Made by a program: the position numbers and the translations under genes. DNA of 64,000 nucleotides from Nitratireductor sp. B36 (lineage in GTDB: Bacteria; Pseudomonadota; Alphaproteobacteria; Rhizobiales; Rhizobiaceae). The DNA is taken from positions 1 through 64,000 of the forward strand of contig NZ_JACKZY010000003.1 of NCBI RefSeq assembly GCF_020833685.1, given 5' to 3'. Numbering within the stretch: the first letter of the stretch is position 1; each line of letters begins with the position of its first letter. The notes beneath the pieces were generated by a model that saw nothing but the letters and a program-made list of their open reading frames with translations, was not told the origin of the DNA and made no database searches. This document shows positions 44,774 to 53,875 of the stretch, one piece after another.

Positions 44774-45634
44774 ATGAGTGATGCTCTTCTCGACATCCGC
44801 AATCTGAGCGTCGAATTCGAGACGGCGGGCGGCACCCTGCGCGCGGTGGATGGCGTTTCGCTGTCCGTCGAGGCGCGCGAGGTGCTCGCCATTGTCGGCG
44901 AATCGGGCTCCGGAAAATCGGTTTCCATGCTGGCGGTGATGGGGCTTCTGCCCTGGACCGCCAAGGTCACGGCGGACGCCATGAACTTCCAGGGCAGGGA
45001 CATCCTCAACCTGTCGCCATCCGAACGGCGCAAGATCGTCGGCAAGGACATTGCCATGATCTTCCAGGAGCCGATTGCCAGCCTCAACCCGTGCTTCACG
45101 GTCGGCTTCCAGATCGACGAAACACTGAAGATGCACACCGATCTTTCGGCCCGCCAGCGGCGTGACCGGACGGTGGAGCTCTTCGAGGCGGTGGGCCTGC
45201 CCAATGCGGCGGACCGGGTGAATGCCTACCCGCATCAGATGTCGGGTGGCCAATGCCAGCGTGTGATGATCGCCATGGCGATTGCCTGCAATCCCAAGCT
45301 CCTGATCGCCGACGAACCGACCACCGCGCTCGACGTGACGATCCAGAAGCAGATTCTCGATCTTCTGGTGTCTATCCAGGCCGAGAAAAACATGGGCATG
45401 ATCATGATCACCCATGACATGGGCGTGGTAGCGGAAACAGCTGATCGCGTGATCGTGCAGTACAAGGGCAGGAAGATGGAGGAGGCCGATGTGCTCTCCC
45501 TCTTTGAAAAGCCCCAGCACCCCTATACCAAGGCGCTGCTTTCGGCCCTGCCGGAGAATGCGACGGGCGACCGCCTGCCGACCGTCTCCGACTTCGTGTT
45601 CGATGAAGCGCCACAGACGGGAGCCCGCCCATGA
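44774..45634 (+). CDS. dppD: dipeptide ABC transporter ATPase DppD
   Basis: This 286-aa ATPase has Walker [12 protein letters not shown] signature MSGGQCQR (a Cys replaces the usual Gln at the third position after SGG) and Walker [10 protein letters not shown]. The C-terminal [13 protein letters not shown] segment is the oligopeptide-family extension. It overlaps dppF by 4 bases and forms a heterodimer with it. Confidence 0.93.
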   Translation: MSDALLDIRNLSVEFETAGGTLRAVDGVSLSVEAREVLAIVGESGSGKSVSMLAVMGLLPWTAKVTADAMNFQGRDILNLSPSERRKIVGKDIAMIFQEPIASLNPCFTVGFQIDETLKMHTDLSARQRRDRTVELFEAVGLPNAADRVNAYPHQMSGGQCQRVMIAMAIACNPKLLIADEPTTALDVTIQKQILDLLVSIQAEKNMGMIMITHDMGVVAETADRVIVQYKGRKMEEADVLSLFEKPQHPYTKALLSALPENATGDRLPTVSDFVFDEAPQTGARP

Positions 45635-46458
45635 GCGAGATCGTCCTGGAAACGCGCGGCATCACCCGCGACTATCACATCGGCGGCGGCCTTTTCGGCA
45701 AGGGCCGCATCATCAATGCTCTGAAAGGCATCGACCTGAAGGTCGAGAAGGGCAAGACGCTCGCCATTGTCGGCGAATCGGGCTGCGGGAAATCCACGCT
45801 TGCCCGCATCATGACGATGATCGATGCCCCCACCTCCGGCGAGCTGCTGATCGACGGCAAGCCGGTGGAGATCGGCAAGAAGGGTGTGGATTCGGAAATG
45901 CGCCGCAAGGTGCAGATCGTCTTCCAGAACCCCTATGGCTCGCTGAACCCGCGCCAGAAGATCGGCGATGTGCTGATGGAACCGCTCATCATCAATGAAA
46001 AGGTTCCCGTGAAGGAGCGGCGCGAACGCGCCATGGAAATGCTTTTGAAGGTCGGGCTGCAGGCCGAGCACTTCAATCGCTATCCGCACATGTTCTCGGG
46101 CGGCCAGCGCCAGCGCATCGCCATCGCGCGCGCGCTGATGCTAAGACCGCGCCTGCTGGTGCTGGACGAGCCGGTCTCGGCGCTCGACCTTTCGGTGCAG
46201 GCGCAGGTGCTGAACCTTCTGGCGGATCTGCAGGAAGAGTTCGGCCTCACCTATGTCTTCATCAGCCACGACCTCTCGGTGGTGCGCTATATCGCCGACG
46301 AGGTAATGGTGATGTATTTCGGTGAGGCGGTGGAATACGGCACCCGCGATGCGGTGTTCACCAACCCGCAGCACGAATATACGCGCACGCTCTTCGCTGC
46401 CACGCCGCGCGCCGATGTGGAGAGCATCCGGAAGAGGCTGGCGGAGAAGGCAGCCTAG
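45631..46458 (+). CDS. dppF: dipeptide ABC transporter ATPase DppF
   Basis: This 275-aa partner ATPase has Walker A GESGCGKS, signature FSGGQRQR and Walker B LLVLDEPVSALD. It is the last gene of the dpp operon. A pair of long tandem repeats follows 55 bases later and may mark the transcript end. Confidence 0.93.
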   Translation: MSEIVLETRGITRDYHIGGGLFGKGRIINALKGIDLKVEKGKTLAIVGESGCGKSTLARIMTMIDAPTSGELLIDGKPVEIGKKGVDSEMRRKVQIVFQNPYGSLNPRQKIGDVLMEPLIINEKVPVKERRERAMEMLLKVGLQAEHFNRYPHMFSGGQRQRIAIARALMLRPRLLVLDEPVSALDLSVQAQVLNLLADLQEEFGLTYVFISHDLSVVRYIADEVMVMYFGEAVEYGTRDAVFTNPQHEYTRTLFAATPRADVESIRKRLAEKAA

Positions 46459-46513
46459 ACCATCCAACTGGTGGCATGAGCGCGCAACCCTGAAAGCCTT
46501 GCGAAAGCGTCAA

Positions 46514-46670
46514 CCCGGAAGCCGAAGGGCGATCCGGGACCCCTTGGAAGACTGTCATGGAGCGCAGCTCGGATGCGCTTCGGGCGCGTGTTGGGCCATT
46601 GGCTCCTTCTGTGGAGATCGGCCGTGCCTCTCAATGGGTCCCGGCTCGCGCTACGCTTGGCCGGGATGAC
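46514..46670. repeat. 157-bp repeat, first copy
   Basis: The unit begins CCCGGAAGCCGAAGGGCGAT and ends GGCCGGGATGAC. The ends are inverted to each other (CCCGG...CCGGG), with the inner part GGCTCCTTCTGTGGAGATC forming another small stem. The second copy starts 186 bases later. There is no ORF of interest inside it. It lies between dppF and the LysR gene. Confidence 0.8.
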
Positions 46671-46699
46671 GAAGGCGGATAGATGCACCAACCCGTCAT

Positions 46700-46855
46700 C
46701 CCGGAAGCCGCAGGCTGTCCGGGACCAATTGGAAGATTGTCATGGAGCGCGGCCCGGTTCTGCTTCGGGCGCGGGTTGGGCCATTGGCTCCTTCTGTGGA
46801 GATCCGCCACGCCTCTCAATGGGTCCCGGCTCGCGCTCCGCTCGGCCGGGATGAC
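46700..46855. repeat. 157-bp repeat, second copy
   Basis: This copy is close to the unit at 46514-46670 by eye, with scattered substitutions and a one-base length change; GTCATCCCGGAAGCCG at its left is inverted as CGGCCGGGATGAC at its right. Similar GTCATCCCGG-ended elements are common between genes in alphaproteobacteria. It looks like a tandem duplication of a dispersed palindromic element rather than a CRISPR. Confidence 0.8.
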
Positions 46856-46887
46856 GATTGCGCTACCTCACAATCCCTCGCGTTCCA

Positions 46888-47808
46888 TCACCCTTCCTTG
46901 GGCAGCGCGTAGCCTGCCTCTTCCGCCCAGCGCACATGTTCGGCCGCCTTCTCCAGCAGCCATGCGCGCATGGCCATTGCCGAAGGGCTGACCGGGCCAC
47001 GTGAGACGGAGGACAGGTAATAACTGTTGCGCCCGGTGACTGACGGTCCGCAGGGGCGCACCAGCCGACCGTCGCGCAGCATGGCAGCCGCCGAGACATC
47101 GTCGCCCAGCGCCACGCCAAGCCCGCGCGCAGCCGCCTCCAGACAAAGCTGCGTGCGGTGAAAAATGAGATGCCCCGATGCGGCGCTGAGGCTCGTGCCC
47201 TGCCGCCGCAAAAGCTCGTCCCATGTGTTCACCCCGCGATCATAGATCAGCTTGTTGGCGATGAGCCCGTGCGTGCGCACATGGTCGGCGCGATCGGGCG
47301 CGCAGACGGGAAAAATGGTGAAGTCCAAAAAGGGTTCGCGCGTATACCCCGGCACATCCAGCCGCCCCCAGGTAATCGCCAGATCCGTGTCGGGCGCAAT
47401 GGTGCGGGGCGGCTCGGGATAGGAGCGCAGTTCGAGCTCTATGCCCAGATCCTCCAGCACCTGATCGGTCAGAAGCGGCATGAGCCAAAGCGCCGCCAGA
47501 TCAGAATCCGACTCCAGCACCACCCGCCCTTTGGCGTGGCGCGTGGCGCGCGTGCCCGTGTCCAGCGAAATCAGCATCAATGCATCGGCGACGATCTCCG
47601 CATAGCGCGCGCCCCCCGGGGTGAGCGCCACCTGCCGGTGCCGCCGCTCAAAAAGCGGCATCCCAAGCTCGGCTTCCAGGTTCTTGATGTATCGACTGAC
47701 AGATGCATGCGTCACGCCCAGCTCCTTCGCAGCGCGCGAAAAACTCTGGTGGCGCGCCGCCGCATCGAAGGCCCTGACTGCATTGAGATTGGGCAGGCGG
47801 TGTCTCAT
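46888..47808 (-). CDS. LysR-family regulator, GcvA-like
   Basis: This 306-aa protein has the GcvA-type start LPNLNAVRAFDAAARHQSFSRAAKELGVTHASVSRYIKNLE, here only outlined by the helix-turn-helix residues AAKELGVTHASVSRYIK, and a type 2 periplasmic-binding fold. ATG 47808 is the natural start; the longer frame adds an unconserved leader. The first gene divergent from it is the 59-aa ORF at 47971. The cluster beyond (usp, TRAP) points toward it and so is not an obvious target. Confidence 0.86.
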   Translation of the reverse strand: MRHRLPNLNAVRAFDAAARHQSFSRAAKELGVTHASVSRYIKNLEAELGMPLFERRHRQVALTPGGARYAEIVADALMLISLDTGTRATRHAKGRVVLESDSDLAALWLMPLLTDQVLEDLGIELELRSYPEPPRTIAPDTDLAITWGRLDVPGYTREPFLDFTIFPVCAPDRADHVRTHGLIANKLIYDRGVNTWDELLRRQGTSLSAASGHLIFHRTQLCLEAAARGLGVALGDDVSAAAMLRDGRLVRPCGPSVTGRNSYYLSSVSRGPVSPSAMAMRAWLLEKAAEHVRWAEEAGYALPKEG

Positions 47809-47970
47809 CGCTTTAGCGTAACATAAACGCACACAACGGGAAGAATAATTTCTATTGTGTAAACCGGCCAAAGAGACCAAATAGGAATCGTAGCGATGGG
47901 TTGACCAGCCGAGGCTGGCGGCACAGCGCTTCAGACTCTCTACATTGCCAACCCTCTCAAGGAGGTTCTG

Positions 47971-48150
47971 ATGTCACACTACACAGTGGGCGTTGGTTCC
48001 AGCCCTGAATTGCAGCGCTATGCGCGGCAGGCGAACAAGGCCCGTTCCACGGCGCTGAAGTACGCTATGTCCGCTCTCGGCACACGTCTCGGGCATATCT
48101 GGCGCAGGCCGACAGGTACGCCGCCAATCGGTGGAGCTGACCCGGTTTGA
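47971..48150 (+). CDS. small protein of unknown function, 59 aa
   Basis: The ORF begins MSHYTVGVGSSPELQRYARQ and ends GGADPV. It is preceded by AAGGAGGTTCTG, the best ribosome binding site seen in this window at ideal spacing. It is followed 46 bases later by a terminator hairpin, so it looks like a complete monocistronic gene. The middle is basic and helix-prone (ANKARSTALKYAMSALGTRL). I recognise no family. It is divergent from a GcvA-type LysR gene, with about 160 bases of AT-richer sequence between, which could be a regulated promoter. Confidence 0.6.
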   Translation: MSHYTVGVGSSPELQRYARQANKARSTALKYAMSALGTRLGHIWRRPTGTPPIGGADPV

Positions 48151-48195
48151 GACCGCCTGGAAAGAGCGCCTTTACGCTTCAGGAACCCAAAGATT

Positions 48196-48230
48196 AAGGG
48201 CCGGACCCGACAGCGGATCCGGCCCTTTTT
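48196..48230 (+). terminator. rho-independent terminator
   Basis: GGGCCGGACCC / GGATCCGGCCC form an 11-bp stem with one mismatch and a short loop, followed by TTTTT. It ends the 59-aa ORF transcript and may also stop the convergent transcript from the usp gene, whose stop is 22 bases away. Confidence 0.8.
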
Positions 48231-48251
48231 GCATCTGCAGTCTTGTTTCGA

Positions 48252-48689
48252 TCACACCACCATCACAGGGCAATTGGCGAGGCTCGTGACCTTGTGGGAC
48301 ACGCTCCCCAGAAGATAGCCCTCCAGGTCGCCCAGCCCGCGGCTGCCAAGCACAATCAGGTCCACCTCCCGCTCTTTGCCAAACTTCACGATGGTGCGTG
48401 CCGGTTGGCCGCTTTTCACGAAGGCGCGCGGGCTTTCAGCTCCCATCTCCAACGCCGCTTTCTTGGCGGCGTCAGCAATCTCCTTGGCATGCTCACGCAT
48501 GACATCATCAATGTTCTGCGGTTCATCTGGGCGCACCATGGACATGGATGCCTCCAGCAGGCTGTGATGACGAAAGACCGTGAGCGTCATCAATTCTGCG
48601 CCAGTGGCCTTCTGCATATCGACGCCCATCTTCAGCGCCTTCACCGAGTTTTCCGAACCATCGACCGGGACAAGAATCCGCTTGAACAT
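48252..48689 (-). CDS. teaD: universal stress protein, TeaD-like
   Basis: This 145-aa UspA-fold protein has the ATP-binding motif G-x2-G-x9-G-S (GSRGLGDLEGYLLGSVS). It is the last gene of a TRAP operon in the order binding protein, small permease, large permease, usp. In Halomonas elongata this order is teaABCD, where ATP-binding TeaD lowers the activity of the ectoine transporter. By analogy this protein should bind the permease or tune it in response to ATP. Confidence 0.8.
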   Translation of the reverse strand: MFKRILVPVDGSENSVKALKMGVDMQKATGAELMTLTVFRHHSLLEASMSMVRPDEPQNIDDVMREHAKEIADAAKKAALEMGAESPRAFVKSGQPARTIVKFGKEREVDLIVLGSRGLGDLEGYLLGSVSHKVTSLANCPVMVV

Positions 48690-48699
48690 CAGGTCTCTC

Positions 48700-49983
48700 C
48701 TAATCGAATGCCAGGCTGGGCAGGAACAGGGCGATCTGCGGAATGAAGATCAGCGCAGCCGACACACCCAGCAGAATGAGAGTGAAGGGCGGAATTCCCC
48801 GTATCACATCCATGTAGGGTCGCTTGAAGATGGCGATCGCGGTGAAGATGTCACACCCGAAGGGTGGCGTGGCTGAGCCGATGGCTACCTGCAGCGTGAT
48901 GATCGTGCCAACGAGAACCTTGTCGAGGCCGACCGAATCCACCACCGGCGCGAAGATCGGCACCAGAACGAGAATGACCACGATCGGATCGACAAACATG
49001 CACCCGACGAAGAAGGCGATCGAGATGACGGCGAGCACCATTTTCGGGCCCATTTCATCAATACCGATGGCGCCAAGAATCTGCTGCGGGATCTGCGCAA
49101 AGGAGATCACCCAGGAGAAGGCCGTGCCGGCAGCGACAAGAATGAACACCACGGCGGTGATGAGGCCGGTGGATTTGGAGATCTTGTAGATGTCGGACAG
49201 ACTGAGCGAACGGAAAATCACCAATTCCAGGAACAAGGCGTAAGCTACGCAGATGGCCGCAGCCTCGGTAGGGCTGACAAAGCCGCCATAAATGCCGCCA
49301 ACGATGATGACCGGGAAGAACAGTGGCCAAATGGCCGCGCGCACCGCAGCCACACGCTCCGACCAAGGTGCCTTGGGCTCTGTCGGTACCCCCTTCACGA
49401 TGGCATAGACGATGCAATAGGCGGAGAAGAGAACCAGCAGCAAAAGCCCGGGGCCGATGCCGGCGATGAAGAGCTCGGCGATCGAGGTCTTGGAGACGAC
49501 GCCATAGATGATCATGCCGATGGAGGGGGGGATCAGGAAGGCGATGTCACTGGCATTGATAATGAGCGCCAGCACGAAGGAATCGTTATAGCCGGCCTTC
49601 AGCATGCGTGGGCGCAACGGCGAGCCGACGGCAACCACCGTTGCCTGCGTCGAGCCGGAGACGGCACCAAAAAGCGTGCACGCCGTGGCAGTCGAGACTG
49701 CCAGGCCGCCCTTGATGTGGCCGATGAACTTCATGACCATGTCGATCAGCCGGTCCGCCGACTGGCCGCGCGTCATGATGTCGGCGGCGAGGATGAACAT
49801 GGGCACCGCGATGAGTGAGGCCGGGCGAATGCCCGCCAGCATCTGCTGCACCATAAAGTCCATACGGTCGAAGCCGCCGAAAAGACCGTAAAAGCCATAG
49901 GTCGCGCCTAGAATGAGCGGGATCATCATCGGGAAGCCGAACAAGAGCAACACGATCATGATGGTGGAGATTTTGAGTGTCAT
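48700..49983 (-). CDS. teaC: TRAP transporter large permease, TeaC-like
   Basis: This 427-aa DctM-family subunit has about a dozen predicted spans. It shows family motifs such as SGSTQATVVAVGSPLRP near residue 110 and PPSIGMIIYGVVSKTS near 150. It is the sodium-coupled channel for compatible solutes if the TeaA assignment of the binding protein is right. It lies 10 bases upstream of the usp gene. Confidence 0.82.
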   Translation of the reverse strand: MTLKISTIMIVLLLFGFPMMIPLILGATYGFYGLFGGFDRMDFMVQQMLAGIRPASLIAVPMFILAADIMTRGQSADRLIDMVMKFIGHIKGGLAVSTATACTLFGAVSGSTQATVVAVGSPLRPRMLKAGYNDSFVLALIINASDIAFLIPPSIGMIIYGVVSKTSIAELFIAGIGPGLLLLVLFSAYCIVYAIVKGVPTEPKAPWSERVAAVRAAIWPLFFPVIIVGGIYGGFVSPTEAAAICVAYALFLELVIFRSLSLSDIYKISKSTGLITAVVFILVAAGTAFSWVISFAQIPQQILGAIGIDEMGPKMVLAVISIAFFVGCMFVDPIVVILVLVPIFAPVVDSVGLDKVLVGTIITLQVAIGSATPPFGCDIFTAIAIFKRPYMDVIRGIPPFTLILLGVSAALIFIPQIALFLPSLAFD

Positions 49984-49997
49984 GGTCGTGGCCCCGC

Positions 49998-50588
49998 TCA
50001 GATCTCGATTTCGTCTTCTTCATATCCCTCCAGCACATGGGTGGAGAGATAGATGTCCTTCTGGACGACATTCTTCAGCGCGGTGAGCGCATATTGCACA
50101 CCGGTGATGAAGAAGCCGACCGGGACCCAGAGATAGATCCAGTAGACGGGGATCTGCATGGCCGGAAGCACGCGGCCGGACTTGGCCACCTTGCCGATAT
50201 AGCCGATGGCGAAATAGCACAGCGCAAACATGGTGAGCGCGGTGATCACCGTGATGATGATCATCAAGACCTTGCGGGTCTTGCCGGGCAGCGCATCGTA
50301 GAGCGCCGACATGCGGATGTGGCGGCCATGACGCGCGGCATAGCCGATGCCGGCAAAGGTGATGAGAATGATGAGGATGCGGTTGAGCTCCTCGGAAAAG
50401 AAGATCGTGCTGCCGATTGCGCGGCTGACCACATTGGCGATCGTGTTGACCGCCATGAGCATCACGCCGAGCGCGAGCATCACGGATTCTATGCGGCTGA
50501 TGGCATTGTCGAATATGCCTATGACGCCGGGCAGTGTGGATTCGTAGTGTTCGCTGTGCGGGTCAGATTTGTCGTCTTCACTGCCCAT
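49998..50588 (-). CDS. teaB: TRAP transporter small permease, TeaB-like
   Basis: This DctQ-family subunit of about 196 aa has four predicted spans and an acidic N-terminal cytosolic tail. ATG 50588 is placed six bases after AGGGGA and is preferred over ATG 50594 and TTG 50603. The C-terminal DEIEI-type acidic end is longer than in most DctQ proteins. Confidence 0.8.
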   Translation of the reverse strand: MGSEDDKSDPHSEHYESTLPGVIGIFDNAISRIESVMLALGVMLMAVNTIANVVSRAIGSTIFFSEELNRILIILITFAGIGYAARHGRHIRMSALYDALPGKTRKVLMIIITVITALTMFALCYFAIGYIGKVAKSGRVLPAMQIPVYWIYLWVPVGFFITGVQYALTALKNVVQKDIYLSTHVLEGYEEDEIEI

Positions 50589-50671
50589 CTTCATTCCCCT
50601 CAATGAGATGACGGAACCCCGCGACCGGGAATGGCCGCAGGGTCCTGCTTATTGTTGCTCAAGGCAGCGGC

Positions 50672-51691
50672 TTATTGCGTGGCCGCCTTCAGGTCTTCCT
50701 TCATCTGGTCAAGAATCTTCTTGCCGCTGTCACCCGTCATCTCGATGAACTTGGCCTCCACCTGAGCTGCGGCTTCCTTGAAGGGAGCGCGCTGCTCTTC
50801 AGTGAGATCGCTGATCGTCATCTCGGGCTTGGCTTCCTTGATCTTGGCAAGCGACTCTTCGCTGAGACCCTTCTGATACTCGAGAATATGCTCGAACGCC
50901 GCATCGGAGGCATCCTGGATCACCTTCTTGTCCTCATCGCTCAGGCCGTCATAAAATTCCTTGTTGGCCATCACGGCGGTGGTGAAGTTGTTGTGGCCGG
51001 TGAGCGTGATGGCGCCTGTCACCTCATACATCTTCGTGGACTCGACCCAGAACAGCGGGTTTTCCTGGCCCTGGATGATGTTGGTCTGGAGACCGCCATA
51101 GACCTCACCCCAGGGAAGCGGCGTCGGCGTCGCGCCGAATGCCTTGTAGCTTTCCACCAGAAGCGGGTTGGTCATGACGCGGAATTTCACCTCGTTGAGG
51201 TCTTCAGGTGATTCCACCGGCTCCTTGGTGTTCATCACCACTTCGCCCTCGGGGAACATCTTCAGAAGTTCGAGGCCCTGTTCCGCATAAAGCTCCGGGA
51301 ACATCTCGTTGATGGCCTTCGAATTGCGGAAGAAGTCTCCGAGATCTTCCGACTTCGCCGGAAGCAGATAAGGAACGAAGAAAACCTGCGCCTCGGGGAT
51401 CAGCGCACCGGTGAAGCCCGGAGACTGGTCGACGAACTGGAGGATGCCGGCCTGGGCCTGCTCCATGATGTCGGCGGATTCGCCCAGCGTACCGAACGGG
51501 AAGAGCTGGATTTCGTGATCCGAATTGGCCTCAACTTCTTCCTTGAACTTCTGAGCGTAAACGCCCTGAACGTCCGTCATCGCTTCTTCAAAAGCGTATT
51601 TCCAGGTTTCCGCCTGAGCTGCAACGGCGCCTGCAAGCACGATCGCGGTGCTGGCAAGGCCTGCCATTAAGCGGGTTTTGATGGAACGCAT
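50672..51691 (-). CDS. teaA: TRAP transporter ectoine-type binding protein, TeaA-like
   Basis: This 339-aa periplasmic receptor has a signal peptide of about 28 residues (ending AQA). From memory the match with Halomonas TeaA is extensive: LGESADIMEQAQAGILQFV, SPGFTGALIP, SKAINEMFPELYAEQGLELL, MTNPLLVESYKAFGATPTP and WGEVYGGLQTN. Ectoine and hydroxyectoine are therefore the best substrate guess, used for osmoprotection or as carbon and nitrogen sources. GAGGAGAAC precedes ATG 51691. Confidence 0.83.
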   Translation of the reverse strand: MRSIKTRLMAGLASTAIVLAGAVAAQAETWKYAFEEAMTDVQGVYAQKFKEEVEANSDHEIQLFPFGTLGESADIMEQAQAGILQFVDQSPGFTGALIPEAQVFFVPYLLPAKSEDLGDFFRNSKAINEMFPELYAEQGLELLKMFPEGEVVMNTKEPVESPEDLNEVKFRVMTNPLLVESYKAFGATPTPLPWGEVYGGLQTNIIQGQENPLFWVESTKMYEVTGAITLTGHNNFTTAVMANKEFYDGLSDEDKKVIQDASDAAFEHILEYQKGLSEESLAKIKEAKPEMTISDLTEEQRAPFKEAAAQVEAKFIEMTGDSGKKILDQMKEDLKAATQ

Positions 51692-52233
51692 TCTGTTCTC
51701 CTCTGGTCATTTAACAAACTGGTCAGGCAAAAATATAATCAAGCCCCGCGCCGCCCATGCGGCTCGGGCAGACGGTCTCAAATGAGCGTCGTCAGCTGGC
51801 CGGGAACCAGCCAGGCACAGTCGCGATACCGCGTAAGCGTGCTTTTGCCGGGAACTTGCGACGCCGCTTCTTGCTGCGTCCGAGAAGCAAAGGGAATGAA
51901 AGGGCACTAGCCAGATCCGGGGCGATCACCGCCCTCAGCCGACACAACGAACGCAAACGACCACACCGCGCCGGTGTGGCCCCATCGTTCAGGCCAATCA
52001 TTTGGAGTGCGTTCAAACGCCCCTCCTTGCTCCCATTCGTCTTACGACCCGGCCAGCGTGAAACAGACGCGCAGCAGAGTCAATCGATTGTTAAATCGAT
52101 TGTTTCCTTAGTGAGAACGAGCAGCTCCGAACAAAGTTCCACAAAATGTGAAACCTTTTGCTTTCTGAGGCGAAGACACGTGAACGACAGGGCGAATGAT
52201 CCCCCTTTTTCCCAGGGCGGTCCACTTCAAATA
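51692..52233. other. 542-base gap between opp and tea operons
   Basis: No convincing gene is present. Because both flanking operons run leftward, it should hold the opp terminator and the teaA promoter. Two forward frames are open but show no ribosome binding site or recognisable sequence. The only structure I can see is the direct repeat at 52082-52104. The long untranslated space before an osmolyte transporter gene would suit complex regulation. Confidence 0.5.
52082..52104. promoter_or_regulatory. perfect tandem 11-bp direct repeat
   Basis: AATCGATTGTT occurs twice, at 52082-52092 and 52094-52104, with a 12-base period. Each copy contains the palindrome AATCGATT. It is about 390 bases upstream of teaA and 130 beyond the opp operon stop. 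It could be an operator. Confidence 0.4.
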
Positions 52234-53874
52234 CTAGACGCGGGCTGCGGCCTGCCTGTTCAAAACTTCCCGGAGATTGAAAGCTGCTTCCATCAAATCT
52301 TTGGTGTAGTCGCTCTGTGGATTGTCGAAGACTTCGCTGGTGAGGCCCTCTTCCACGACCTGTCCCGACCGCATCACGATCGCATAGTCGGACAGCGCCT
52401 TTACCACTGCCAGATCGTGGCTGATGAAGATGAAGGAGAGGTTGTGGCTTTCCTGAATGCGCCTGAGCAGTGTGATGATCTGCTTCTGCACCGAACGATC
52501 GAGAGCCGAGGTGGGCTCGTCGAGCACGATGATGGTGGGCTTCAGGATCACCGCGCGGGCAATGGCGATGCGCTGGCGCTGTCCGCCCGAAAATTCGTGC
52601 GGAAAGCGGTTGCGCATGGATGGATCGAGCCCGACCTCCTCGAGTGCCTGAGTGGCCCGCCTATCGCGCTCGCGTGCTGACAGGCCCGGCTCATGCACCA
52701 AAAGCCCCTCAGTGATGATCTCTCCGACTGTCATGCGTGGACTGAGCGATCCGTAGGGATCCTGAAAGACCATCTGCAGATTGCGTCGATATGGGCGCAT
52801 GGCCGCTCGGTCGAAGCCTTGAATGGGGGTGCCCTGGTAGACAACCCGCCCCTCGGAAGGCAGCAATTGCAACAGCGCGCGACCCAGCGTTGATTTGCCG
52901 GATCCGGATTCGCCCACAATGCCGATTGTCTGCCCGGCACGCAGAGTCAGCCCTACATTTTGAACTGCCTTGAGCTCGTAGCCCGGCCCTGAAAGGAACC
53001 CGCCCTTGATGGTGAAGGTCACGCACATATCCCTGGCATCGAGCAGGACAGGCTGATCATTGCCCACCGGTGGCTTGTGGCCCTCCGGCTCGGCCGCCAG
53101 GAGCATTTTCGTGTAGTCTTTTTGCGGGCGCTGGAAGATGTCCTCCGTAGAACCCGTTTCGACCACCAGCCCTTTCTGCATCACATAGACCCGGTCGGCG
53201 AAGGCTTCGACAATGCCAAGATCATGGGTGATGAAAAGGATGGCCATGCCGAGCTTCTTTTGAAGCTCCGCCAAAAGACCGAGGATCTCGGCCTGGATCG
53301 TCACATCCAACGCCGTCGTTGGCTCATCGGCGATCAGCAGGTCCGGATCGTTGGCGAGCGCCATGGCGATCATGACACGCTGGCGCTGACCACCCGAAAG
53401 CTCGTGCGGATAGGATTTCAGCCGCCGTTCGGGTTCGGGAATGTGAACGAGTTTCAACAGCTCCAGCGCGCGCTTGCGCGCCTGCGAGGCGGAAAGCCCG
53501 CCATGCACGCGGATCGGCTCACAGATCTGCCGTTCGATCGTGTAGAGCGGATCGAGCGAGGTCATCGGCTCCTGGAAAATCATCGTGACCTTGGCGCCGC
53601 GGATCTTGTTGAGTTTCGCGCGCGGCAGACCGATGAGCTCCTGTCCGCGATAAGTCACGGAACCGGAGACGGAGCCATTGGTGGCCAGAAGCCCCATGGC
53701 GGCCATCATGATCTGGCTCTTGCCGGATCCCGATTCACCCACCACGGCGACCGTTTCGCCGGCGTTCACATGCATGTCCACGCCACGCACCGCCTCGACC
53801 GCACCGTCCGGCGTGTCGAAGGTGACGCGAATGTCGCGGATATCGAAGATGCGTTCTTCGTTCTGCTTCATCAT
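52234..53874 (-). CDS. oligopeptide ABC transporter ATPase with two fused domains
   Basis: This 546-aa fused OppD-OppF type ATPase has two Walker A motifs (GESGSGKS), signatures LSGGQRQR and FSGGQRQR, and Walker [10 protein letters not shown] and IIVLDEPTS. It starts just after the permease stop at ATG 53874 (or 53871). It serves the OppB/OppC pair upstream in the same operon. The fusion parallels the ATPase at 9479-11224 but is a separate paralogue. Confidence 0.9.
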   Translation of the reverse strand: MMKQNEERIFDIRDIRVTFDTPDGAVEAVRGVDMHVNAGETVAVVGESGSGKSQIMMAAMGLLATNGSVSGSVTYRGQELIGLPRAKLNKIRGAKVTMIFQEPMTSLDPLYTIERQICEPIRVHGGLSASQARKRALELLKLVHIPEPERRLKSYPHELSGGQRQRVMIAMALANDPDLLIADEPTTALDVTIQAEILGLLAELQKKLGMAILFITHDLGIVEAFADRVYVMQKGLVVETGSTEDIFQRPQKDYTKMLLAAEPEGHKPPVGNDQPVLLDARDMCVTFTIKGGFLSGPGYELKAVQNVGLTLRAGQTIGIVGESGSGKSTLGRALLQLLPSEGRVVYQGTPIQGFDRAAMRPYRRNLQMVFQDPYGSLSPRMTVGEIITEGLLVHEPGLSARERDRRATQALEEVGLDPSMRNRFPHEFSGGQRQRIAIARAVILKPTIIVLDEPTSALDRSVQKQIITLLRRIQESHNLSFIFISHDLAVVKALSDYAIVMRSGQVVEEGLTSEVFDNPQSDYTKDLMEAAFNLREVLNRQAAARV

Positions 53875-53875
53875 G

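Noticed and set aside
46514-46855. CRISPR array
   Set aside because: Only two units of about 157 bases with internal stems are present, with no short spacers and no cas genes nearby.
48700-51691. generic C4-dicarboxylate TRAP transporter (DctPQM)
   Set aside because: The receptor's ligand-domain segments follow TeaA, and the universal stress protein at the operon end is characteristic of the ectoine system.
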